Source: Salinisphaera shabanensis E1L3A | GTDB lineage: Bacteria; Pseudomonadota; Gammaproteobacteria; Nevskiales; Salinisphaeraceae | DNA length: 64,000 bases | NCBI RefSeq assembly: GCF_000215955.2 | Contig: NZ_AFNV02000006.1 | Span: 62,001-126,000 of the forward strand | Direction of reading: 5' to 3' | In this document: in pieces, positions 1-9,636 of the stretch | Position numbering within the stretch: position 1 is the stretch's first letter | How the letters are laid out: the number at the start of each line of letters is the position of its first letter | Made by a program: the position numbers and the translations under genes | The notes under the pieces: model-generated | Database searches by the model: none | What the model was told of the DNA's origin: nothing | What the model saw: the letters and a program-made list of their open reading frames with translations, nothing else

Positions 1-573
<573 letters not shown>

Positions 574-760
574 TTAGTGATGTATGCGTAATGTTCTGGT
601 GACAATCATCATGAGTTAAGTATTCGATTCGCCTCACGCTAGACTATTAGAAAAGCGTTGGAACGAATGTAGTAACGCTGTGCGGCGGAGGCATGGCCTG
701 CCGTCGCCGCACTCTGCGTATATACGTCCGTAGACATCCGTCCCTTAGAAGCTAGACCTC

Positions 761-1123
761 CTAAAGGGCATAGAACCCCGATGTCTCTGTCGTCGCCCAC
801 TGCTCGTTGCCGTAGCAGCGAAACCACTGGCCGGCGGTGTCGTGGCATTCATATTGGAAGCGCACAGTGATGCGGCGCTCGTGGTACGCCCATAATTCCT
901 TGATCAGGCGATAATCCAGCTCTCGCTGCCACTTCTGCGCCAAGAACCGAACGATGGCGTCCCGGCCTTCGATGAAGTTCGAGCGATTGCGCCAGATGCT
1001 TTCCGGGGCATAGGCCAGCGAGACCTTCTCCGGATCGCGCGTATTCCAGGCGTCTTCGGCCATTCGGACCTTGCGCCGAGCGGACTCCAGCGTGAACGGC
1101 GGGAGCGGGGGCTTTTGTGCCAT
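761..1123 (-). pseudogene. DUF1348 (NTF2-like) protein, decayed C-terminus
   Basis: The first 105 residues or so match the DUF1348 / nuclear-transport-factor-2-like family, with [47 protein letters not shown] and [12 protein letters not shown]. The family normally continues with an acidic stretch, a GLMRRREASIND-like segment and a further 30 residues. Here the frame leaves the family after GNEQW and stops at 761. Another frame just downstream still shows a degraded trace (MPFRRSSF then a stop). I read this as a frameshift plus further decay. The start at 1123 is chosen because a strong AAAGGAGG lies 7 nt upstream. Function of the intact family is not established. Confidence 0.65.
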
Positions 1124-1284
1124 CGGGTGGCCTCCTTTGAAAGATCGCCTCATCGATCGCCTCGACATGAGCGATAAATTGACGTTGTGCAGACATCGGG
1201 CCTTGCCACGCTCGGAAGGTTAAGGCCTGAAAAGTGTCCTACCGACGATTGGAACGAATGACCGGACCGGATGAAAATAACCAC

Positions 1285-1315
1285 TTGACCTTCCCATAGT
1301 GGCAACGTTGATACT
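1285..1315 (+). promoter_or_regulatory. CueR/MerR-type promoter of copA with 19-bp spacer
   Basis: TTGACC (1285-1290) and GATACT (1310-1315) are separated by 19 bp, the long spacer characteristic of promoters untwisted by MerR-family activators. The spacer holds an imperfect dyad (ACCTTCCCAT / AGTGGCAACGT) resembling CueR operators. copA starts 38 bp downstream and a CueR-like gene lies at 4350, so copper-dependent activation is the natural reading. Confidence 0.75.
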
Positions 1316-1353
1316 CCGTCGCCATGGCACCCAAAAGCACCGGAGAAATCGCC

Positions 1354-3912
1354 ATGGCTTCTGTAGAACCTCTATCCGCAAACGATCCATCGGGCTCGCG
1401 TCCGGCGGAGCAGACCCTGCGTGTCGGTATCGCTGGTATGAGCTGTGCTTCCTGTGTCAGCCGCGTGGAAAAAGCCCTGCGAGCCGTCGATCGGGTCGAG
1501 TCCGCGAACGTGAATCTGGCCACCGAACGGGCCGAGGTCACGTTTTCATCCGCGCCGGATCCGGCTGCCATCCAGACCGCGATCCAGCAGGCCGGTTATT
1601 CGATCGTGGAAGATACGATCGAGCTGGCCGTCGAAGGCATGAGCTGCGCGTCCTGCGTCGGCCGTATCGAGAAAGCCCTGGCGGCCGTGCCCGGTGTGCT
1701 GGAAGCCCACGTGAATCTGGCCACCGAGAAGGCGCAGGTGCGCCACGTCGCCGGCATGGTCGATGCGAAAGCCTTGGAAGCCGCGGTCGGCGACGCCGGC
1801 TATGCGGCCCGCACGGTGGCGGACAACGATAGCGGCGATCAGCAAGCCCAGGCGCGGGCCGAGGAGATCGGCGCGCTCAAGCGCAGCATCCTGTTCGCGG
1901 GCGCGGCGACGTTGCCGATCTTCGTGCTCGAGATGGGTAGCCATGTGTTCACGGGCCTGCACGACGGGCTGATGGCCACGCTCGGTCAGCAGAATCTGTT
2001 CTATCTGTTCTTCGTGCTCGCCAGCTTCGTGCAGTTCGGGCCGGGTCTGCGCTTCTACAAGAAGGGCTGGCCGGCCTTGATGCGCGGTGGCCCCGACATG
2101 AACTCGCTGGTCATGCTGGGCACGAGTGCGGCCTACGGCTATTCGCTGGTGGCGACCTTTCTGCCCAGCGTGCTGCCCGAGGGCACGGTCAACGTCTACT
2201 ATGAAGCCTCGGCCATGATCGTGACGCTGATCTTGATCGGGCGGTATATGGAGGCGCTGAGCAAGGGGCGTACCAGCGAGGCCATCAAGCGCTTGATGAC
2301 GCTGCAGGCCAAGACGGCCCGGGTGATCCGTGACGGCGAGCCCGTGGAAGTGGCGCTCGAAGACGTGCAGGTCGGCGATATCGTACAGGTCCGCCCCGGC
2401 GAGAAGGTGCCGGTGGACGGCGAGGTGGCCGAGGGCACGTCCTATGTCGACGAGTCCATGATCACCGGCGAACCGGTGCCGGTTCAGAAGAACGCGGGCG
2501 CCGAAGTCGTGGGCGGTACGCTCAACAAGACCGGCAGTTTCTCGTTTACCGCTACCAAGGTCGGCGGCGACACCATGCTGGCCCAGATCATCCGCATGGT
2601 CGAAGCCGCGCAGGGCGCCAAGTTGCCGATCCAGGCGCTGGTCGACCGCGTGACCGGCGTCTTCGTGCCGGTGGTGCTCGCGGCCGCGGCGTTGACCTTC
2701 GGGATCTGGCTGCTATTCGGGCCCACGCCCGCATTGACGTTCGCCCTGGTGAACGCGGTCGCCGTGCTGATCATCGCCTGCCCCTGTGCCATGGGGCTGG
2801 CCACGCCGACCTCGATCATGGTCGGTACCGGCCGGGCCGCGGAAATGGGCGTGCTGTTTCGCAAGGGCGAGGCGCTACAAAGCCTGCGCGGTATCGACAC
2901 CATCGCTTTGGACAAGACCGGCACCCTGACCAAGGGGCGCCCGGAGCTCACCGATCTGGTGACCGCCGAAGGTTTCGAACGTGACGACGTGCTGCAAACC
3001 GTTGCCGCCGTGGAGGCCCATTCGGAGCACCCGGTCGCCGAGGCGATCGTGGAGGCCGCGCGCGCATCGGGCGTTAAGCGCGCCAAGGCCGCGGACTTCG
3101 AGGCCACACCCGGCTACGGTGTATCCGCCAGCGTCGATGCGCGTACTGTCGCCATCGGCGCGGACCGTTTCATGCGCCAGATGGATCTGGACGTGACCGC
3201 GTTCGCGGATACCGCGAGCCGCCTGGCCGACGAGGGCAAGACGCCGCTCTACGCCGCGATCGACGGCCGTCTGGCCGCGATCATCGCAGTCGCCGATCCG
3301 ATCAAGGAATCGACACCCGGCGCCATCGAGGCCTTGCACGGTCTGGGCCTGCGCGTGGCCATGATCACCGGCGACAACCAGCGCACCGCCAACGCCATCG
3401 CGCGGCGGTTGGGTATCGACGAGGTGATCGCCGAGGTTCTGCCGGACGGCAAGGTCGAAGCGGTCAAGCGCCTGCGGGGGAGCGACCGCAAGCTGGCGTT
3501 CGTCGGCGATGGCATCAACGACGCGCCAGCGCTGGCCGAGGCCGATGTCGGCCTGGCGATCGGCACCGGCACCGATGTAGCCATTGAAAGCGCCGACGTG
3601 GTGCTGATGTCCGGCGACCTGCGCAACGTGCCCAACGCCATCGGCCTGTCGCGGGCGGTGATCCGCAATATCAAGGAGAACCTGTTCTGGGCGTTCGCCT
3701 ACAACGCGAGCCTGATTCCGGTGGCCGCCGGCGCGTTGTACCCGGCTTACGGGGTATTGATGTCGCCGATCTTCGCGGCGGCGGCGATGGCGCTGTCCAG
3801 CATCTTCGTGCTCGGCAATGCGTTGCGCCTACGTCGGTTCGCGCCGCCCATGGGCCTCGAGGAAGCCCCGGCATCGCAAAGCCCCGCCACCACGAACGCG
3901 GCTGCCCGGTAG
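1354..3912 (+). CDS. copA: Cu(I)-exporting P1B-type ATPase CopA
   Basis: ATP-driven export of Cu(I) (possibly Ag(I)) across the inner membrane. Two N-terminal heavy-metal-binding domains each carry GMSCASC. The transmembrane metal site is CPC (in [12 protein letters not shown]), the phosphorylation site is DKTGTLTKG, the actuator loop is ITGEP, the SEHP motif is present, and the hinge is [11 protein letters not shown]. The length of 852 aa is normal for a two-HMA CopA. I chose the ATG at 1354 because GGAG sits about 10 nt upstream. The in-frame ATG at 1324 lies almost at the predicted transcription start and lacks a ribosome site. A CueR-type promoter precedes it, and a glutaredoxin remnant and cueR follow on the same strand. 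Confidence 0.96.
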   Translation: MASVEPLSANDPSGSRPAEQTLRVGIAGMSCASCVSRVEKALRAVDRVESANVNLATERAEVTFSSAPDPAAIQTAIQQAGYSIVEDTIELAVEGMSCASCVGRIEKALAAVPGVLEAHVNLATEKAQVRHVAGMVDAKALEAAVGDAGYAARTVADNDSGDQQAQARAEEIGALKRSILFAGAATLPIFVLEMGSHVFTGLHDGLMATLGQQNLFYLFFVLASFVQFGPGLRFYKKGWPALMRGGPDMNSLVMLGTSAAYGYSLVATFLPSVLPEGTVNVYYEASAMIVTLILIGRYMEALSKGRTSEAIKRLMTLQAKTARVIRDGEPVEVALEDVQVGDIVQVRPGEKVPVDGEVAEGTSYVDESMITGEPVPVQKNAGAEVVGGTLNKTGSFSFTATKVGGDTMLAQIIRMVEAAQGAKLPIQALVDRVTGVFVPVVLAAAALTFGIWLLFGPTPALTFALVNAVAVLIIACPCAMGLATPTSIMVGTGRAAEMGVLFRKGEALQSLRGIDTIALDKTGTLTKGRPELTDLVTAEGFERDDVLQTVAAVEAHSEHPVAEAIVEAARASGVKRAKAADFEATPGYGVSASVDARTVAIGADRFMRQMDLDVTAFADTASRLADEGKTPLYAAIDGRLAAIIAVADPIKESTPGAIEALHGLGLRVAMITGDNQRTANAIARRLGIDEVIAEVLPDGKVEAVKRLRGSDRKLAFVGDGINDAPALAEADVGLAIGTGTDVAIESADVVLMSGDLRNVPNAIGLSRAVIRNIKENLFWAFAYNASLIPVAAGALYPAYGVLMSPIFAAAAMALSSIFVLGNALRLRRFAPPMGLEEAPASQSPATTNAAAR

Positions 3913-3939
3913 CCGCGGCCGAACGAGGAGGTGGCCATT

Positions 3940-4250
3940 ATGCTCCGTCCATCCGCTGGATCGTCACCCGCCGTGACCGTCTACACGGTCCCGAACTGTC
4001 CTGACTGTCACGCTCTGAAAGCGTAGTTTGCAGAGCGTGACATCGCGTATGCCGAGCGTAACCTAAGCCGTGCTAACGTGGAGTCACGCGGGCGCTGTCC
4101 GAGACGCAAGACACTCGCGGGTGGCGTACCGGCTTGGTAACGGATGTCCATCGCCCAGGGTTCGGCCGATCTCGACGGTTAGAAAGCCTATGTCGCCGGG
4201 CAGCCCGCCATGGATGATGCTGGCGCAGGGCCTGCTGAGCCGACATGGTT
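3940..4250 (+). pseudogene. Decayed glutaredoxin-like gene
   Basis: A strong GAGGAGG precedes an ATG at 3940 that opens a glutaredoxin-like N-terminus (VTVYTVPNCPDCHALKA) with the thioredoxin-fold CPDC motif. A TAG at 4024-4026 stops it after 28 codons. Reading on in the same frame gives FAERDIAYAERNLSRANVE, which fits the next part of a glutaredoxin. Further stops follow near 4138 and at 4180-4182, after which KAYVAGQPA resembles a C-terminal end. The middle, where a VAPVTVIGD-type cis-proline segment is expected, is scrambled. It sits 27 nt after copA on the same strand, so it was probably co-transcribed with it. The end coordinate is approximate. Confidence 0.6.
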
Positions 4251-4349
4251 TGGGGCCAACAAACTGCACACTGACGTGTTTCCCACCGCGGAAACTGGTC
4301 AGCTGTCGAAGCCTGACCGGACGAGCCATATCCGAGATAGGAGGCGATC

Positions 4350-4823
4350 ATGAACATAGGACAAGCCGCCGAAGCATCCGGACTATCCGCGAAGATGATC
4401 CGCTACTACGAGCGGGTGGACCTGATCCCGCCCGTGGCCCGTACCGAATCTGGCTATCGCGTCTATGCCGATGCCGACATCCAGACCCTGAAGTTTATCC
4501 AGCGGGCGCGAGGCCTGGGTTTTTCCGTCAAGCAGATGCACGGGCTAGTATCGCTCTGGCGGGACCGTAGTCGCAGCAGCGCCAACGTCAAGGCTGTGGC
4601 CCTAGAGCACATTACGGAACTCGAAAACAAGATCGAAGCGCTGAATTCTATGCGGGAGACGTTGCAGCATCTCGCTGAACATTGCCGCGGCGATCATCGG
4701 CCGGATTGTCCCATCATTGAAGGTCTATCTGAGGGGCAACAGCCGCCAGATTCGCCGAAGAGATCAAGTCGCCGACGCGCGCGCGCTAACACCAGTGTAA
4801 CGGGCACCAATCCGAGCGTTTGA
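4350..4823 (+). CDS. cueR: Copper-responsive MerR-family regulator CueR
   Basis: Transcriptional activator of copper efflux genes. The N-terminus is a MerR winged-helix domain ([21 protein letters not shown], then [20 protein letters not shown]), followed by a dimerisation helix ([21 protein letters not shown]). The metal-binding loop CRGDHRPDC has two cysteines seven residues apart, as in the Cu(I) site of CueR. AGGAGG precedes the ATG. CueR proteins are usually about 130-140 aa; here about 25 extra basic and polar residues follow the normal end, perhaps because the original stop was lost near the IS remnant. The likely target is the promoter at 1285-1315. Confidence 0.9.
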   Translation: MNIGQAAEASGLSAKMIRYYERVDLIPPVARTESGYRVYADADIQTLKFIQRARGLGFSVKQMHGLVSLWRDRSRSSANVKAVALEHITELENKIEALNSMRETLQHLAEHCRGDHRPDCPIIEGLSEGQQPPDSPKRSSRRRARANTSVTGTNPSV

Positions 4824-4887
4824 CGACACCGTCATAGCCGGGGTTGCGCCTTCAACTCGGCACTGTATTTCTTGCGTTGATGATCGA

Positions 4888-5188
4888 TCATGGCCCGCCG
4901 CGCTTCGGGTCGAAGCGCGCGAGCCCACGCTCCAAAAAACGTTCTCCATCGACAGTTCGCCGATTTTGGCATGCAGCGCGTCGATCTGCGCTTGGCTATC
5001 CGAACTCGTTGACCCCTTGTCGAACGTCTCGGTTGCCCTTCGAGCAGCTGGCGCTTCCACTGTGTGATCTGGTTCGGATGGACATCGAATTCCTGAGCCA
5101 GTTCGGCGAGCGTGCGATCGCCCTAAACGGCGGCCAGCGCTACCTTGGCCTTGAAGATCGATGAGTGATTGCGGCGTTTGCGTCGCAT
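4888..5188 (-). pseudogene. IS3-family transposase OrfA, broken
   Basis: Reading the minus strand from an ATG at 5188 gives [20 protein letters not shown] and then, past a [23 protein letters not shown] and [10 protein letters not shown]. This is the HTH region of an IS3-family OrfA. The continuation [20 protein letters not shown] and [10 protein letters not shown] is in another frame, and the ERGL-type end is shifted again near 4930. There is thus at least one in-frame stop and two frameshifts. No OrfB (DDE) domain is recognisable beside it and I could not define terminal inverted repeats, so this is a dead relic. The rest of 4824-5354 shows no other gene. Confidence 0.75.
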
Positions 5189-5354
5189 AAATACTCCTTG
5201 GCCGTGTTCGGCCATTGTGGGGCAGATCATCACTTAACGCTCTGTCCGAATTCCGGGGTCCAGCTCAGTTGGCGGGTGCTTGTGCGGCACGTGAATGGCG
5301 ATGGTTGGGGGTGGTCGGAGCCATTAAGTGTCCCGTTAGCTGGTGTTTGCTAGT

Positions 5355-6032
5355 TCAATTTTCTCCGCCTGCAAATGTTAAAAGTGCATGATGTAGTTGA
5401 ATCGGCTTAGAAGGTATTGGGCGTCGATGTCGACTTATCCAACTCTTTGCCTCGACACTCATATCCGCCGATACTAGCGAGTCCGTTTTTCTGCTTTTAC
5501 GAGATAAGTATGCGTTGATGCCGTCCGCCGACTCGTCTGCGGTGCCGGCGAGGACGTAGCCGACCATAAAACCGATTGCGTGGTTAATTGCGTATTTGCC
5601 AGTCGCAAATCTGTCCATACCTTCGACAACGTACTGTCTACACAAGTCTGTATCCGACGCGGCTATACGCTTGCATTCGATAATCGCATGCGGGTCATGC
5701 TCTTCAGTCCTTAAAAAAACCTCAATCAGCATAAGCGGTATATCGGTACGACCGTCGGGTATGCGTACCTGTTTACTGGACCGAGACTCTGTTCCAGGTA
5801 ATACGATTAAAGTCTTTCGCCAAGGATACTTCTGGGACTTCAGTGCGCTGCGCATGCCATCACGCAAGCGTTCGGTCATTAGTACTTCGCCGGCTAGCGG
5901 GCTGACATCGCTGAACGCTTGAGCCCTTCGCCATCCTGCAGCTAGTGTAAGTAATATTGCTGAAGCGATTTCCGGCGCGAGTTCAATAGGCTCCTTACCT
6001 AAGGGAGCCGGGGCTTCGTATGGAATCCTCAA
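5355..6032 (-). CDS. Putative PD-(D/E)XK-type nuclease paired with a DNA methylase
   Basis: A 225-aa protein I do not recognise by name. Residues 95-121 carry a plausible PD-(D/E)XK active site: Asp97 in RTDIPLML, a beta strand, then Glu119-x-Lys121 in AIIECKRI. That fold is shared by many restriction endonucleases. There is no signal peptide or membrane segment. The gene overlaps the upstream methylase by 4 nt (ATGA-type coupling at 6029-6032), so the two are made from one message. The inferred role is cleavage of DNA unprotected by the partner methylase. It could instead be another PD-(D/E)XK enzyme. GC content is visibly lower than in the core genes, suggesting transfer. Confidence 0.55.
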   Translation of the reverse strand: MRIPYEAPAPLGKEPIELAPEIASAILLTLAAGWRRAQAFSDVSPLAGEVLMTERLRDGMRSALKSQKYPWRKTLIVLPGTESRSSKQVRIPDGRTDIPLMLIEVFLRTEEHDPHAIIECKRIAASDTDLCRQYVVEGMDRFATGKYAINHAIGFMVGYVLAGTADESADGINAYLSRKSRKTDSLVSADMSVEAKSWISRHRRPIPSKPIQLHHALLTFAGGEN

Positions 6033-8995
6033 GCGCGCGCCCCCTTAATGCTTTCCGCGACCACCGCATCGGCATCCTCCAATGCAGAAATGCCCATCCA
6101 ATAGCGGCGGGCCGCGGGTTTGATAATAACGACTTCGTCGCGTCCATGGACCCGTAACTCTCGCTCGGCACTGAGCGCCGTAGCAATTTTCACTTTCATT
6201 CGCTCGCCAATCCGAGCAAGAACGCCACCCAGTTCTTCGAAAACAGGTAGGAATTCGATATTCGCGTCGCCACGGCGTTTTTCTAGAACAAAGCGCACAA
6301 CCCGTAGCGGTGAACGTGACGGTAGATCAAAAATTTCGGCACGCATGTGGCGCTCATTTCGTGCGGATAGCCATCCATCCATGACGCCAAGAAAAACTTC
6401 GGTGTACCTACATACCTCTTCATGCACATTCGCCTGGCCAACTGAAAACTCCCGCCCGGCTCGCCATTGCCAGCTTGCACGAAACAAACCATCACGGATC
6501 ACTACGCGGTCGGCCTCGTCGAGGTCGTAGAGCTCAAAAACGGCTTCGTCGAGAGCTGTGAAGTCTTCGAGTGTCGCGGTCCTACGCTGCAACGTCCTCT
6601 CGATTTTCAGCAGTCGTTTGCCCGCATCTGAATCGCATGCGGGCGCTAATTCTGGAACAGGTAAGAGCGCGATATCGTTTTGCAGCAAACGTCTTTTCCA
6701 AATACCGAACTCCGAACCAGCCATCAGGAAAAACCAAGCCGCAAACGATGAACTCAAAATAGTAGCCAGCAAATGCGCTGACTGACGGGCGGCAGCAGGT
6801 AGTCTGGCGCCAAAATACGCATTAGTGAATACTAAATCACGATCTGCTACAGCTACTAAGGGCCGAGCTCCTGCGCTGAGCGTTTCTTTAACAATCAGAA
6901 TGGGGGCCCGGTAAATGTCACGTGACCGCGGCCGTTCGGCTTTGGACAGATTGAACAATGGCAGGTCATCCGGTATATGAAAAGGTTTAATGTTTTGGGT
7001 TTGAAGTAGCCCTAAGCCTTTCAGTCGACTTGCATCCCGCGTTTGATTGACCTCTAGTCCGCGAATCAGACCAACATTCATTTCGGTATTCAATTTCGCG
7101 AATTGAGTACCTAAGTTCGCATAAGACGAAGTCAGTGAATCGACCAATGCGATATCTCGCCTGCGCCCGACTGAAGCTGCCTTCAATTTAATAGGCTGCG
7201 CTTCAATCTCACGCATCGAAAGTTGAATCACATCGCTTGGAGCCACCTCGAACGAATGCGTTCTGGAGCCGCTTGGCGTCCATGGAATTTGCACGACAGT
7301 GACACAATCCGGGCGCTGCTCCGGACGATGCCGTGCTAACAGCACAACCGCTGGCATAGTGGCGGTCGCAAAAAGCCATTCACAAAGACTTGAGAGATTG
7401 ACGAGCGTAATGGGGGCAAGCGCCCGCATTACGTGCTGAGCTGCCGCTATGCCAGTGCCGCTTCGACTGAAAAATGGCATGGCACTGAGAATTACGCCAA
7501 ACCGCGTGTTTTCATGTGAAAATTCCATCGCGCGGACAACGAAATCCAGGCCTTCGCCACGCGGTTGGGCGGGGATATTAGCTTTACGTGTCTTGCGTCG
7601 CGCTTCGGTCCCGATACGGCCCTTGAAACTCCAAGGTGGATTGCCAACAATAAGGTCGAACTGTTTCAGGCCGGCTGGCGAAGTCAGGATTGGTTTGCCG
7701 TGTTCGCTTTGTTCTACAGTCCGAGCGTCTCCAATTAGCAAAGTCCTGCCGATCAAAGGCTTGAATCTCAACGCAAGGGGAGGTTGTGGGTCCGGATCAA
7801 GTTCTAGAGCTGCTAGATAAAGGCTAAAGGCCGCTACGCGAACAGCGGCTTCGCTAAGATCAACGCCGTAAACCTGTTTGTAGAGTGTCGAACGGATTAG
7901 CGTGCGTGTTAACGGCCGACCATCGGCACGTAAGTAAACTAGGCGACGCAACGCTTCCACAAGAAAGACACCTGAACCACAGGTCAAATCAAGGACAGTC
8001 TCCCTACCTGTCAATCCATTCATCACCTCATCGAGGACGAGCGACACTACAGACAAACGAGTGTAATGAACACCGTTCTTTACAGCGTCTGTCGCACCGC
8101 TGGTTCTGGCACTTGGATCGGAATGGGCGAATTGTTCGTAGATGGAGCTGATGAGCTCGACTGGAATCACATCAAACTGATAGGGAAACAAACTCCGCTG
8201 ACCACTTTCTGGGTCGACGGCTTCGAGGAATTCAGCAACGCGCACTAAGTGATGCTGTGCTGGCATTGTCGCCACGGACGACTGCGGGAACATGTCGCCG
8301 TTGAAAGTGTGCGCGAGCCAAGAAAAAAGCTGTCCCGTGGCTATGGGATCACGCAAAATAGACGGTAGGGAAGTATGCCCACACAACTTTTTTAAGCGCG
8401 GTACGCTAACAATTTCGCGGTCGATCAGATACTGAGTGAAAATAACGCGCCCAATGATAGCTTGAGCCGTGCCTTGTGCGAGATTGCTGGCAATTAGATT
8501 ACGTTCGAGAAATAACAAATCCGACAAGAGTTTCTGATCAACACTGGATTTGCGATTGATCGTCGGTGCTTGAGCCCAGAATTGGCCTGTCTCAATGGCA
8601 AGTCGGCCAGCGAACGCGTCGAGCGCACACAACGATGCGTCGATATTCTCAAAGCTGCGAATTAAATGCCTCTGTGCATCTCCTTCCTCTACAGGCGCGC
8701 TGAAACCGTTATACAAGTCAACGCGCTCGGGAGAGATAACCCAGAGTAGCGGGGCGAATCCTTCGTTCCAAACCTCGCGTCGCCACTGACTTACTAAGTC
8801 GTCACTTGGCGGAGATTGCTCGAACTTGAAATAGACGGTGAGTGAAGAAGGGCTGCGCCACAGGGCATCGGGCATGAATACGCGACCACGGCGGAAATTT
8901 CGCGCATCTGCGCCGAGCTGCAATGCCGCTACCGGCTCGCCATCAGGGAAGTATCCAGTACCGGCCAAAACTTCTTCGAGAGTTGTAGCACTCAA
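6029..8995 (-). CDS. Eco57I-type N6-adenine DNA methyltransferase (class I SAM, NPPW)
   Basis: 988 aa. The SAM-binding motif I is at 333-345 (TVLDLTCGSGVFL), preceded by the HYTR segment (310-313) common in Eco57I/type IIG/PglX methylases. The catalytic motif IV NPPW is at 452-455. These indicate methylation of adenine N6. The N-terminal 330 residues and the C-terminal half (target recognition) are not recognisable further. The N-terminus (YFKFEQ...LLWVISPERVDLYNG) resembles the N-terminal part of fused restriction-methylation enzymes, but I see no clear nuclease motif there. It lies between an HTH gene and a nuclease gene with 4-nt overlaps on both sides. It could be the M or M+S component of a compact restriction-modification system. 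Confidence 0.8.
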   Translation of the reverse strand: MSATTLEEVLAGTGYFPDGEPVAALQLGADARNFRRGRVFMPDALWRSPSSLTVYFKFEQSPPSDDLVSQWRREVWNEGFAPLLWVISPERVDLYNGFSAPVEEGDAQRHLIRSFENIDASLCALDAFAGRLAIETGQFWAQAPTINRKSSVDQKLLSDLLFLERNLIASNLAQGTAQAIIGRVIFTQYLIDREIVSVPRLKKLCGHTSLPSILRDPIATGQLFSWLAHTFNGDMFPQSSVATMPAQHHLVRVAEFLEAVDPESGQRSLFPYQFDVIPVELISSIYEQFAHSDPSARTSGATDAVKNGVHYTRLSVVSLVLDEVMNGLTGRETVLDLTCGSGVFLVEALRRLVYLRADGRPLTRTLIRSTLYKQVYGVDLSEAAVRVAAFSLYLAALELDPDPQPPLALRFKPLIGRTLLIGDARTVEQSEHGKPILTSPAGLKQFDLIVGNPPWSFKGRIGTEARRKTRKANIPAQPRGEGLDFVVRAMEFSHENTRFGVILSAMPFFSRSGTGIAAAQHVMRALAPITLVNLSSLCEWLFATATMPAVVLLARHRPEQRPDCVTVVQIPWTPSGSRTHSFEVAPSDVIQLSMREIEAQPIKLKAASVGRRRDIALVDSLTSSYANLGTQFAKLNTEMNVGLIRGLEVNQTRDASRLKGLGLLQTQNIKPFHIPDDLPLFNLSKAERPRSRDIYRAPILIVKETLSAGARPLVAVADRDLVFTNAYFGARLPAAARQSAHLLATILSSSFAAWFFLMAGSEFGIWKRRLLQNDIALLPVPELAPACDSDAGKRLLKIERTLQRRTATLEDFTALDEAVFELYDLDEADRVVIRDGLFRASWQWRAGREFSVGQANVHEEVCRYTEVFLGVMDGWLSARNERHMRAEIFDLPSRSPLRVVRFVLEKRRGDANIEFLPVFEELGGVLARIGERMKVKIATALSAERELRVHGRDEVVIIKPAARRYWMGISALEDADAVVAESIKGARA

Positions 8996-9474
8996 GGCTT
9001 GCTCCGTACGGCTTGGAGCGCAAATGGCAACTCAGTCTGCTGGGCAGGAATTACGATAGGTAGTACTTGTTGCTGAATTTTCTTGGCGTGAGGCGCTAAT
9101 GGGATCGCGATCGTTGGGGTTTTCGGTGTCCGGCTGGGGCTGGGATCGAATGAGTCTACGTCACTTAACGTCACTTCCGTCGGAGTAATGAAGGCAACCA
9201 TGCCATTTATCGAACCAACACCCTGACTACCCAGCAACACGAACAGCGAATTTACTCCAGCGTTCATTTTAGCTATCTGAATACCAAACGAATTCACCAA
9301 CTCGCTCGTAACCGCGAGCGCAACTAGATCGGTAAAGCTAAAGCGAGCTGCCTTTCCCGTCTTTGAAGATAGGTAAGGGATCGTCTTTCTCCAATGACGC
9401 ATAGTTTCGGCTGATACGCCAGTGAGGGTGCGCATCTGATCTTGCGTAAATTGGATGGCAGTGACTTCTTTCAT
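8992..9474 (-). CDS. MerR-like HTH DNA-binding protein heading the methylase/nuclease operon
   Basis: 160 aa from the ATG at 9474; a GTG at 9513 would add 13 residues, and neither has a convincing ribosome site. Residues 5-50 look like a MerR-type helix-turn-helix (FTQDQMRTLTGVSAETMRHW, then ARFSFTDLVALAV). The remainder (INGMVAFITPTEVTLSDVDS and a Pro/Gln-rich tail) matches nothing I know. The stop overlaps the methylase start by 4 nt. Control proteins often precede restriction-modification genes, and the palindrome at 9580-9601 in the divergent upstream gap is a candidate operator. Alternatively the protein could be a DNA-binding subunit of the complex. Confidence 0.6.
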   Translation of the reverse strand: MKEVTAIQFTQDQMRTLTGVSAETMRHWRKTIPYLSSKTGKAARFSFTDLVALAVTSELVNSFGIQIAKMNAGVNSLFVLLGSQGVGSINGMVAFITPTEVTLSDVDSFDPSPSRTPKTPTIAIPLAPHAKKIQQQVLPIVIPAQQTELPFALQAVRSKP

Positions 9475-9579
9475 TCGCGTTGTTAGCAACGAGAAACCCC
9501 GTAAGTATTTCACCTATTGCGTGTTCCTGCAACCGCGGAAACCGAGCGCTACCCATGCTCGTAAACTTGCGACACCGTT

Positions 9580-9601
9580 CGTGATTACGCCTATAATCAC
9601 G
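9580..9601. promoter_or_regulatory. Perfect palindrome between HTH gene and integrase (candidate operator)
   Basis: CGTGATTA (9580-9587) and TAATCACG (9594-9601) are perfect 8-bp inverted arms around a 6-bp centre. The site lies 106 bp upstream of the HTH gene start and 36 bp upstream of the integrase start. Position and symmetry suit an operator controlling both directions; which protein binds is unknown. Confidence 0.5.
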
Positions 9602-9636
9602 AATGTCTAAAAGCGTGAAATAGGGCGGTTGGCACG

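Noticed and set aside
658-1260. 12-bp direct repeat TTGGAACGAATG at 658-669 and 1249-1260 around the DUF1348 remnant
   Set aside because: A pair this short at this spacing is expected by chance about twice in 64 kb, and no element ends or target duplication accompany it.
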